Assembly: GCA_039105265.1 (NCBI GenBank)
Contig: JAPFFF010000007.1
Span: 2,604,001-2,668,000 of the forward strand
From: Tritrichomonas musculus
Taxonomy: Eukaryota > Parabasalia > Tritrichomonadida > Tritrichomonadidae
Direction: 5' to 3'
DNA length: 64,000 nt
The notes below the pieces were generated by a model that worked only from the letters and a program-made list of their open reading frames with translations, ran no database searches and was not told the origin of the DNA. Positions 34,350 to 42,822 of the stretch are shown here, in pieces; the first letter of the stretch is position 1, and the number at the start of each line of letters is the position of its first letter. The translations under genes and the position numbers were made by a program.

Positions 34350-35085
34350 TATTAGTATAGATGTATTAGTATAGATGTATTAGTATAGATGTATTAGTAT
34401 AGATGTATTAGTATAGATGTATTAGTATAGATGTATTAGTATAGATGTATTAGTATAGATGTATTAGTATAGATGTATTAGTATAGATGTATTAGTATAG
34501 ATGTATTAGTATAGATGTATTAGTATAGATGTATTAGTATAGATGTATTAGTATAGATGTATTAGTATAGATGTATTAGTATAGATGTATTAGTATAGAT
34601 GTATTAGTATAGATGTATTAGTATAGATGTATTAGTATAGATGTATTAGTATAGATGTATTAGTATAGATGTATTAGTATAGATGTATTAGTATAGATGT
34701 ATTAGTATAGATGTATTAGTATAGATGTATTAGTATAGATGTATTAGTATAGATGTATTAGTATAGATGTATTAGTATAGATGTATTAGTATAGATGTAT
34801 TAGTATAGATGTATTAGTATAGATGTATTAGTATAGATGTATTAGTATAGATGTATTAGTATAGATGTATTAGTATAGATGTATTAGTATAGATGTATTA
34901 GTATAGATGTATTAGTATAGATGTATTAGTATAGATGTATTAGTATAGATGTATTAGTATAGATGTATTAGTATAGATGTATTAGTATAGATGTATTAGT
35001 ATAGATGTATTAGTATAGATGTATTAGTATAGATGTATTAGTATAGATGTATTAGTATAGATGTATTAGTATAGATGTATTAGTA
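34350..35085. repeat. Long homogeneous 14-bp satellite (AGTATAGATGTATT)
   Basis: About 52-53 essentially identical copies of a 14-bp unit over 736 bp. The unit is not a multiple of three and gives no gene. The uniformity means recent expansion, in contrast with the decay of the neighbouring gene. The copy number in the assembly may not be exact. Confidence 0.95.
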
Positions 35086-35089
35086 GGTC

Positions 35090-35310
35090 TTTTCTAAGAG
35101 GGTCCTCGTGGTGGAGTACATGTGCCATTAAGTAGATGGTGGTATGTACGAGATTCTCGGGGTGCTACCTGTGCCGTTTCATAGATGGGGGGGGGTACCT
35201 AAGACGTTTCATAGATGGTGACCATTGGGGGTGGGGTACCTGTGCCGTTTCATAGATAGTGGGCAGTGGGGTGGGGTACCTGTGCCGTTTCTTTGATGGG
35301 GAGCAGTAGT
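35090..35310. repeat. Degenerate G-rich repeats (GGTACCTGTGCCGTTTCATAG)
   Basis: Four to six imperfect copies of GTACCTGTGCCGTTTCATAG followed by G-runs such as GGGGGGGG and GGGGGTGGGG. This is the most G-rich patch of the window on the + strand and could form G-quadruplexes. It lies inside the right end of element C. Confidence 0.75.
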
Positions 35311-35321
35311 GAGAACAAAAA

Positions 35322-35344
35322 TATTTTTTTTTTCTTTTCTTTTC

Positions 35345-35381
<37 letters not shown>

Positions 35382-35386
35382 CTGGA
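35322..35386. repeat. Pyrimidine tract (TTTTC)n
   Basis: A run of T and C only, mostly TTTTC and TTTTTTC units, about 60 bases, next to the end of element C. No coding potential is inferred. Confidence 0.85.
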
Positions 35387-35443
35387 TTTCGTTCTTAGTC
35401 CAGACCTGCGATCCCTACCGGAAACCGACTAGTATATACTACT

Positions 35444-37919
35444 GCTTGTAACTCCAATTTTCTTCTCTTGTCTATAAGATAATTTATAAATACTTGTTAT
35501 TAAAACTCAAATTCATTAATTTTTTTTCTAACATAAAAGAATGATCTAAAACAAAGTATTTGACCCATTTAATTAAAATAAACATTAATCGTTGTAGAGG
35601 CATATCAACCAAAAAAAAGCTCTCAAAAAGTGAAAGTAGAAAATAAGATAAGTCCAGTTATAAAAGATTAATATAAAAAAGAAGAATGTATTTATGATCT
35701 TTGGAATCCAATTATTTAGTTTGTACAATAAAAATTAATAGTTTTTAGGTAAAAAACATCAATTTTGATTTTTTATTTTATCCACTCTATAGAAATAAAA
35801 GATCCAAGATTCTTTACATTTATAACTAAAATTATTAACAAATTACTAGTGGTTTTTATGATTACTCTATACGTTCTTTAAATATTTAAACACAAAACGT
35901 CTTATTTTCAAATAGCTGTGATACTAATCATATTTCATTTTTTAATCAAAATATAACAGCTATTTTAATAATTATATTGGGATTTTCTTTTATACGTTTC
36001 TATAATATTATACTTTCAATTCAATTGATTGTTCATTGAAAAAATAAAATATAATTAGTGCTCAAAATATGATTTTTAGAGGATTTATAGAACTTTTGAT
36101 AAATTCATTTCATTTTACTTTAAAATTATATAAAAAAAAAATTGAAATAAATCTTTTTTTCTTTTTCCGATCGAACTTTTTCAAATAATTATATTATAAA
36201 TAAATATTTGAGAATATTAGAGCAGAAATTTATTTTGTTGATTAATAAAAATTATATACTTCTTTATTATAAATCAAATAATGATTTTGCCTACTTTGTA
36301 AAAACAAAATAAAATATTTTAAAATATTTATTTTATATTTTTTGTTACATGCAAATATAATTACTTTTATAAATTCATAAATAATATCTAAGTATATTTA
36401 TATCATAAAATAAATTTTTGATAATTCAATTTCCAAGTTATAAATAAAACTTATCTATTCTTCTCAAATTGAAAGAATATTCAATTAACCTTCTCTCAAA
36501 TTGAAAAGCTATTCAATAAAAATTCTCTCAAATTGAAATGGCATTCAATCATGATCTTATCAAAAATGAAAGAGAATTCATTTTTCAATATATCAAATTT
36601 GAATATATCTACTTTTTGAATTGAATATTTTGAGTTAAAAATGATGATTTGAATGAAAACTAAAAACTGTATAGAAGTTTTCGTTTGCTCAAGAGGAAAA
36701 GTTTTAATATACATCATTTAAATCTTATATTATCATTTTCAAAAAAATTTATCGAGTAGAATTTTGGTTGAGATGCCTCTATCATTGTGAAATCATTCAT
36801 TTTATATGTAGGCTACTCATTTTTTTGAAATTAAAAAGTGCATTTTTTTCGATTAATTTTTAGAAATATTCAATAAATTTAAAATATGAAATTGTATACA
36901 CAATACATATTTATTTTATCTTAATTAGAACACATAATATCTATTATTCACGAACTTTTTTTCTGCAATATTATTTCCAATATCACAAAATCAAGTTTAT
37001 GTAATTGTTGTTTGGAATAATTTTTAGATTGATATATAGATATGTATAATAATATTTAAATTAAAATATGCTTCCGAAAAGGATTTCTTCCAAAAAAGTT
37101 GAAACAAATATTAAAATTGATATATCACAACTTTCAATAGACCTAGAGGAATATTTTTGATATATTATATTCTCCATCGTCCAAGCTACAATTTGATATC
37201 ATTTGTTTATTTCTAACTCTAAAGATAAAGTTTAGTTGAGAATTTATATTGAAAAAGTTGAATTAATAAACGGAATTATTCAATTTCCTATGACGCCAAA
37301 TGAAATAATAAACGGTCAAGTGTAAAATTTGCTAATAAAAATTATATATTTAAACTATAAATATATCATAGATAATTGATTAAAAATTATTAAATCAAAA
37401 GAATGAACATTCATTGATTTTTCATTCAATTTCTATTGAAATAATAAAAATACCATTCAATTTTTTTCAAATTAAAAAAGTCGATTTTAAACTTTATCTT
37501 TTATATTTGAAAAATATTTCCTATCAATTATTATTTAATTATATATGCTTTATTTAAATATACCATAAAAATAAAAAACTTGTAGAAAGCCTACACATTT
37601 CATTTTGAGAAAAGCACGTATACGTTTTATTGTTTTTCAAAAAAACATATACGTTAGGAAAATTCATCTTAATTAACAGGAACGTTATATAAGTTCTATT
37701 ACTTAATGCGAATGTGATTAAGTTCTATTTCAAACAAAAAGATGCCTTTGTATTGAAACTCTTTGTTTGAAATCAAAATTGCATTTATGAAAATTTTACT
37801 AAAAGTCAAGACTAAATCGTATAAACCAAAATCATTGATGATAAATCTTAATCAACCTATATATACAAAAATGAATTAAATTAATATCTAGTACTACCAC
37901 CAACCTTGGATTGTATGTA
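35444..37919. other. Long AT-rich host intergenic region
   Basis: About 2.5 kb of very AT-rich DNA with no convincing gene or RNA. A frame at 36496-36717 is probably chance. At 36460-36585 there are four units each carrying an inverted pair ATTGAA-N6-TTCAAT (the last as ATGAA...TTCAT). Position 35444 is the first base outside the terminal motif of element C, so a host insertion site is inferred here. Confidence 0.6.
36460..36585. repeat. Cluster of four short inverted repeats (ATTGAA-N6-TTCAAT)
   Basis: Units of about 32 bp beginning TTCTCTCAAATTGAAA and ending TATTCAAT; the fourth is diverged (ATGAA...TTCAT). Each can form a short hairpin. Similar ATTGAA/TTCAAT words recur near 37440. They could be protein-binding sites or simply decayed repeats. 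Confidence 0.6.
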
Positions 37920-38248
37920 TCAGATGAATTTTGCTGCTATTTGGTCTATATCATCCAACTTCCAATCTTTTTCTCTATCATTTATTAAAGGTTCTTGATT
38001 AGTTGATGGAAAGCATTTCTATTTCACCCCGATAATCTTGGCGTTGGCAGTTTTGTATCTTCGTTTATTTCATTTGTTAATGATGCTGTTTTTGTATTTA
38101 TTTCTTGTTCTCTTCTTATTTGTTCTGTTTGAAAGACAGTTTGTTGGCCAGTTGACATTTCTTGCAATTCTTCTATCTGTTTTTCAATAGTTCTAAGTCT
38201 TACTGAATTTGAATCAATATTCAATGTTTCTGTTGAAGTAAACATCAT
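37920..38248 (-). pseudogene. Small decayed host coiled-coil gene
   Basis: A 74-residue open frame (38024-38248) begins MMFTSTETLNI, continues with a helical, coiled-coil-like stretch (RTIEKQIEELQEM) and ends PTPRLSG. Downstream, up to a stop at 37920-37922, another frame reads protein-like sequence ending LDDIDQIAAKFI, but stops and a frame change separate it from the first part. I read this as a small host gene that has decayed; alternatively the 74-residue frame alone is a real short gene. No family is recognised. Confidence 0.35.
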
Positions 38249-38711
38249 AGAAATTCACATTCATTTCAAAGAATTTTTCATATTGCTGTTCACCCCTAAA
38301 CTTTTTTTGAATTCTGACTATATATTTTCTCAAATTCATGAGAACTTAAAGAGCAATGAGTAAAATATTTACGCTATTTGAAATTTAAATTTTATTATAA
38401 CTCATACAATTATTCAATGAGTTTATTCAAAAAAAATTTTTTCTTAATTCAGTACAATCTTCCAATGAACTAATATATAGACATATCTTGGGAAACAGTA
38501 GTGAAATTTCAATTTTATTAACAATAATCATATTCATTATTCTTGCGTTGTTTTGAATAATCTTTTTGCCCCATTTAGAATTTTTTTTAATAATATAATT
38601 CCAGGGTTAATGAATTAAATATTATAATACTAAAGAAAAAAAATTGTTGATTGATAACTTTTCTATTTTTTCATTAATAATATTATTCAAATCATATGAA
38701 TTTATGTACAT
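38249..38711. other. AT-rich gap, no gene seen
   Basis: 463 bases without a convincing reading frame, RNA or repeat. It separates the small decayed gene from the 3' end of the ubiquitin protease gene. Confidence 0.5.
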
Positions 38712-40304
38712 TTATTGATCAATCTGATAAATAAAACAATAAGGTGCTGATCTATTAAATACTTTATTTTCAAGAACTGCATCATCACTAATTATGGACC
38801 AACTTCCTTCTCTAGAAAACTGGGAAGGAATAGCTGTAGTGTAATGACCACCTGAAAAAGATCCTTCATGAAGAATGACAGAAATAAGGTGATATTTTGC
38901 ATTTGGATATCCAACTTTTTGCTTCATTTTCTCGTCTTCATAGATTGATGAAACTTTGCTGTTTTTTTTGGCTTTTCCAAATGAATATGAATCATTGCTT
39001 TCAAATAAATTTGAGCAAAAAGATTCAATATCAAGTTGTTCTCTACTTGTAATTTTTATTGGATTTGGTGGAGCAAAATATGTATCATTAATAAAATGGG
39101 ATATATTGAGATGATTGGGTACATCAATAGAACTCGTGTTTTTAGTTAAAGTTGAATCGAATCTTTCAATCTGAATGAACAAGAATCGTGGAATTCGATA
39201 AAACGAAGACGATAAGAAAAAAGAAGTTGAATTATTGCAATTATTGCAGTAATAAACAAAGTTATTAGTGTCATATGATGCGTATTGATTGTTATGATCG
39301 TCCTTCTTTTTTGCTATTTGAATTGGCTCTTTTTGAAATGTTTGTGCTAAACAATCTTTAAGTGTTGAGTAAACTAGAGGAATATGAAGAATAAAATTAG
39401 TCTGAATTTCTTCTGTAATTACTTTCCCACATGTACCGCAGACAACATTAGTTATAATTGAAAAGCCAAAGTTCATCATAAATGGATCGTATAAAAGCAT
39501 TTGAGTCTTTGAAAAAAGTATTTCATCACTTTTATTACTTAGCGTTGAACAAAGGTAAGGTAATATTTCATTTTCACAAGATTCAGCAAGTAGTTGGAAA
39601 AATTCTGCAACATCGTGCTGCCTTTTATCGCTTAAATATGGAATTTTTTCCCTTAATACTTCAAAAAAATTATTAATCTGAATATAGCTTTTGTTATTGG
39701 TATAATATTCGATATATATAAGACATATTTCTCTAATTAGTGAAGATGAATTAAACTGCACTTTACTGAGAGAATTGCAAGCGTCTGATATAAATTGAGG
39801 AATATTTAATAAAACTTGAAAAATACTGTTTATGAAGCAAGTGTTACCAATATTTCTAATACCTTTTAATTTCATTTCTCTATAAAAATTTTCTTTGGAT
39901 GTGAATTTTGAACCTCGACTAATTATTCTAGATGCATTACTTTGCGGAGTTGGTTCTTGGTAAAAACTTTTTGTATTATTTTTATTTACATAGTTTCGGG
40001 AATTCGTAGAAATTTCTTTTATTGAATTATCGTTGTATATGTGCATATTGGGTTTCATTGATTTTTTTTCTGGTTCTTCTCTTTTTTGCTTACAATTTGA
40101 TTGCATTTTAGTTTTAGGCTTGTTGTTTTGTCTTGGAGATTCATTTGATTTAGCTATATTATTTCCTATTGAAATGTCTTTTGGATGTTGATGGCCTTGC
40201 ATTGCTTTTTTTTTAAGAACAGACGTTTGCAGAAGTTCTTTATGAGAAGCAGCTGCTTTATTGACTGAGCTTTCGGAATTTAACTGGCTTACATAATATA
40301 TCAT
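38712..40304 (-). CDS. Ubiquitin-specific protease (USP family, C19)
   Basis: A deubiquitinase that would cleave ubiquitin from substrates. From the first ATG (40302-40304) it is 530 residues. The Cys box GNTCFINSIFQVLL carries the nucleophile at about residue 156, the QQD-like box is RQHDVAEFFQLL, a zinc-binding pair is CGTCGKVI with YYCNNCNN, and the His box is GSFSGGHYTT near 486, followed by SDDAV. All catalytic parts are present. Residues 1-140 are a low-complexity Lys/Gln/Asn-rich linker. Open sequence upstream, without ATG, codes for two hydrophobic segments in the same frame, so the true gene may start further upstream through a spliced exon and be membrane-anchored. Confidence 0.85.
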   Translation of the reverse strand: MIYYVSQLNSESSVNKAAASHKELLQTSVLKKKAMQGHQHPKDISIGNNIAKSNESPRQNNKPKTKMQSNCKQKREEPEKKSMKPNMHIYNDNSIKEISTNSRNYVNKNNTKSFYQEPTPQSNASRIISRGSKFTSKENFYREMKLKGIRNIGNTCFINSIFQVLLNIPQFISDACNSLSKVQFNSSSLIREICLIYIEYYTNNKSYIQINNFFEVLREKIPYLSDKRQHDVAEFFQLLAESCENEILPYLCSTLSNKSDEILFSKTQMLLYDPFMMNFGFSIITNVVCGTCGKVITEEIQTNFILHIPLVYSTLKDCLAQTFQKEPIQIAKKKDDHNNQYASYDTNNFVYYCNNCNNSTSFFLSSSFYRIPRFLFIQIERFDSTLTKNTSSIDVPNHLNISHFINDTYFAPPNPIKITSREQLDIESFCSNLFESNDSYSFGKAKKNSKVSSIYEDEKMKQKVGYPNAKYHLISVILHEGSFSGGHYTTAIPSQFSREGSWSIISDDAVLENKVFNRSAPYCFIYQIDQ

Positions 40305-41066
40305 ATATATTATCGAAGTAAAAATTATGCAAGATACTAACGAAACCAAAATATCAATAATTCCTTTTAAGTATAAAATAAAGATGACTGTATAAAAAAA
40401 TACCCCAATGACAAAAAAGCAAACATCGAAATTAAAACGACTCTTGATTTGATAGAGTAATGATGAATGAATTGGATTATATTTAGTTGTGTTACAAAAA
40501 TTTTAAAAAATTTCAATTTAAAATTTTCTTTTTTTGGCAAAGAAATTTCAATTTTGATGAAGAGTTGACTATGCCAAAATATTATTGCATTGTTAAAATC
40601 TGGTAAAAATGATATTACATCTATTAAAAATTGTTTTCGCATGATTTGAGATTGAACGCAATCTTGCATCCACATTAATATTTATTTCCTTTATCAATTG
40701 ATATTGCAATAATCACTTGAAGGAAATATCATTAAATAATCTTTTTTTTTTAAGATTTTTAAAACGTTATTTATTCTAGAATAAATAACCATTATTCTTC
40801 CATATGCTATTAACACAAAGGATGATATTACCAAATGAAACTTTCAAGTCTTTAAACTTTTAATTGTATTAATTCAATAATTTAAATCAACAAAATATGA
40901 CATAAAAATAACTCATTAAATACAATCTATTAGATTTTTTTTTTTTTTGCAAAACTGTAGCATCAGTAATTATATTATTTCTGCTTTTATGAGAGATGTC
41001 ATCAAAATGATATTGTAAAAATTTCATTTTACGATCATTTTCTTCTGAAAATTCCATAAATTTATA
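40305..41066. other. Region between divergent USP and phosphoesterase genes
   Basis: A 102-codon minus-strand frame with an ATG lies at 40367-40675 and ends in hydrophobic sequence, overlapping the hydrophobic extension in the USP frame. It may be a first exon of the USP gene or chance. 40740-41066 is AT-rich without a gene and should hold the promoter of the + gene. Confidence 0.4.
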
Positions 41067-42491
41067 ATGATGTCTTCTGAATCTTTAATGAGCAATCTCC
41101 AAAATACTGATATGGAAAATCAAGAGAAAGGATATGAAAATTTAGAAGTTAATCAATCATCAAAGCTAAGAAAAATAATTATTATTCTCTCTGTTATTGC
41201 AGGTATTACAACCTGCGCAACTACAATAGTGATATGCTATATTTTCTTTTACAAACAAAAGGATGCAGGTTATGAATTCGTTTATATAAACGACATTCAT
41301 TTAGATCCTCTTTATGTTTCCGATAGTTCACCAAGTTCAGGCTTTTGCCGACAATCAGCTGGGACAGGTATTAATCATCCATTTGGGCAATATGGTTGCG
41401 ATTCACCGGTATCTACTTTTTTATCAATGATTAAGTTCTTGCCAAAAGCTTCGTCCAATCCCAAATTCGTTTTGTATGGTGGAGATGGACCTGCTCATTC
41501 GCTTAACTATAATATGAACCAAGTTTCTGAACTTATTAGTTGGATTGTTCAAAATATCAGTTCTGTTTACCCCAATATCCCAATACTATTTTCACTTGGA
41601 AATAATGAATATGTTCCTAATTATGGAAACAACAATTTTTCCGGAGATGCACAAAACTTTGAATCCTTATCTACAGTTTTAGCTTCATTTATGAACGAAG
41701 ATCAGCAATCAACATTCAAAAAAGGTGGATATTATTATCATGATTTTCCTGAGATGAAACTTCGCCTTATTATTGTTAATTCAATTATTTACAATACAGA
41801 AAGAGAAATAAAAGAAGATCCATACGATCAATTTGAGTGGATTAGAACGGTATCATCTGATGCAAAGAATAAAGGATACCATATAGGTGCCTCAATTCAC
41901 ATTCCTCCTGGCGTTTCATATAATAGTGGCAGTTCAAAATTAAATCAAGGGTGGCGCGAAGAATACATGAAAAAATTTGATCAAATAGTCAAAGAATTTG
42001 ACATACAATTTATACTTTCTGCTCATTCACATTACGATATGATTATGCCTTTGTATATGCCAAATGGCGTCTCAAATGCTTTTTCATTATCAGCTCCTGC
42101 AATTTCAACCCAGCATAAAAATAATCCTGCTTTCAGAGTTATGAAAATTTCCAATGGAAAACTTAAAGATTACGTCCAATATTACGCTGATATCATGATG
42201 AATCCACAAGATGAGCTAAACTGGCAAATTGAGTACAAGTTTAGTGAAGCTTATAGTACATCTAACATCGGAAAAGATGAACTTAAGAATGTTGTTAATT
42301 GGATTAGAACAACTGGTGAAGGAAGGTGGAGATACATGGAAAAAATTTGCAGCTTTGCTTCAGACAACGGAAAGTTTTATTACTGCGTTCTTACATGCAC
42401 AACAGACCAAGAAATCAAGAAATGCCTTGGACCATTAAATTCAGTTGATCAGGACCTTTCCAGATATTTCCCATATGGCGGTGAGCGTTAA
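41067..42491 (+). CDS. Acid-sphingomyelinase-like metallophosphoesterase, membrane-anchored
   Basis: A calcineurin-fold phosphodiesterase of the ASM/SMPDL3 group, 474 residues. Metal-binding motifs in order are INDIHLD (D-x-H), YGGDGPAH (GD), LGNNE (GN-x-E), SIHIPPG and SAHSHYD (G/A-H-x-H). The placement of Cys-containing segments FCRQSAGTG and YGCDSPVS after the first motif is typical of sphingomyelinase-like enzymes. Residues 34-63 form a single hydrophobic segment after a polar N-terminus, so a type II membrane protein with the enzyme outside or in the lysosomal/vacuolar lumen is inferred. The substrate could be sphingomyelin or nucleotides. The TAA stop lies within the TTAA target of the MITE that follows. 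Confidence 0.85.
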   Translation: MMSSESLMSNLQNTDMENQEKGYENLEVNQSSKLRKIIIILSVIAGITTCATTIVICYIFFYKQKDAGYEFVYINDIHLDPLYVSDSSPSSGFCRQSAGTGINHPFGQYGCDSPVSTFLSMIKFLPKASSNPKFVLYGGDGPAHSLNYNMNQVSELISWIVQNISSVYPNIPILFSLGNNEYVPNYGNNNFSGDAQNFESLSTVLASFMNEDQQSTFKKGGYYYHDFPEMKLRLIIVNSIIYNTEREIKEDPYDQFEWIRTVSSDAKNKGYHIGASIHIPPGVSYNSGSSKLNQGWREEYMKKFDQIVKEFDIQFILSAHSHYDMIMPLYMPNGVSNAFSLSAPAISTQHKNNPAFRVMKISNGKLKDYVQYYADIMMNPQDELNWQIEYKFSEAYSTSNIGKDELKNVVNWIRTTGEGRWRYMEKICSFASDNGKFYYCVLTCTTDQEIKKCLGPLNSVDQDLSRYFPYGGER

Positions 42492-42510
42492 GGTACAATT
42501 CTCATACGTT
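42492..42510 (+). repeat. Left terminal inverted repeat of the MITE
   Basis: Nineteen bases, exact reverse complement of 42711-42729; preceded by TTAA. Confidence 0.9.
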
Positions 42511-42710
42511 TAGTAACTGCAAAACTTTTTGACACTTTAAGAAAAAGAAAAGACATGTTATATAAAAAATATTTTTTAAAAAATTATATATTTGAAAAAT
42601 TTAATATAAAAAATAAAGCTCAGAATTTTAAATCTGACACTCATTCAAAAATAAACTTTTTCTGAGAGGTGCACTTTCACAAAATTTTAACGTTCTCTTT
42701 CTCAATATTT

Positions 42711-42729
42711 AACGTATGAGAATTGTACC
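42711..42729 (-). repeat. Right terminal inverted repeat of the MITE
   Basis: Nineteen bases, exact reverse complement of 42492-42510; followed by TTAA. Confidence 0.9.
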
Positions 42730-42822
42730 TTAACATTGCTTAATTATTATTAGTTAATAGTATATTTTATGTATTAAAATAAAAAAAAAAATAAAAGAAA
42801 AAAATATGGAAATCTTTCACTT

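Larger units (their letters stand above)
32134..35443. mobile_element. Polinton-like element C, decayed (interrupted by element B)
   Basis: The remaining right part of a third element, ending at the shared motif TATACTACT (35435-35443). It holds one decayed gene of unknown function, a 14-bp satellite array, G-rich repeats and a pyrimidine tract. It is attributed to the Polinton family only through its terminus and promoter-like motif; no hallmark gene is left in view. The gene seems broken in about two places, besides the insertion of element B. By nesting it is the oldest of the three. Confidence 0.55.
42492..42729. mobile_element. MITE with 19-bp perfect terminal inverted repeats
   Basis: A 238-bp non-coding element. 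The left end GGTACAATTCTCATACGTT (492-510 of 42000s) is the exact reverse complement of 42711-42729. TTAA flanks both ends (42488-42491 and 42730-42733). The interior is AT-rich and has no reading frame. A TTAA duplication suggests a piggyBac-like mover; if the true duplication is TA, the repeats are 20 bp and a Tc1/mariner-type transposase, known in trichomonads, is equally possible. The perfect repeats suggest a young insertion. Confidence 0.85.

Noticed and set aside
19571-35443. The AGTAGTATA plus hairpin structures as ordinary transcription terminators
   Set aside because: They cut reading frames in two cases and mark abrupt changes in gene content and composition, which terminators would not; still kept as an alternative.
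35266-35451. 61-codon + strand frame across the pyrimidine tract
   Set aside because: Mostly Phe codons from the TTTTC tract and it runs across the end of element C.
36496-36717. 73-codon minus-strand frame rich in Phe and Ile
   Set aside because: AT-rich composition gives such frames by chance, and it overlaps the inverted-repeat cluster.
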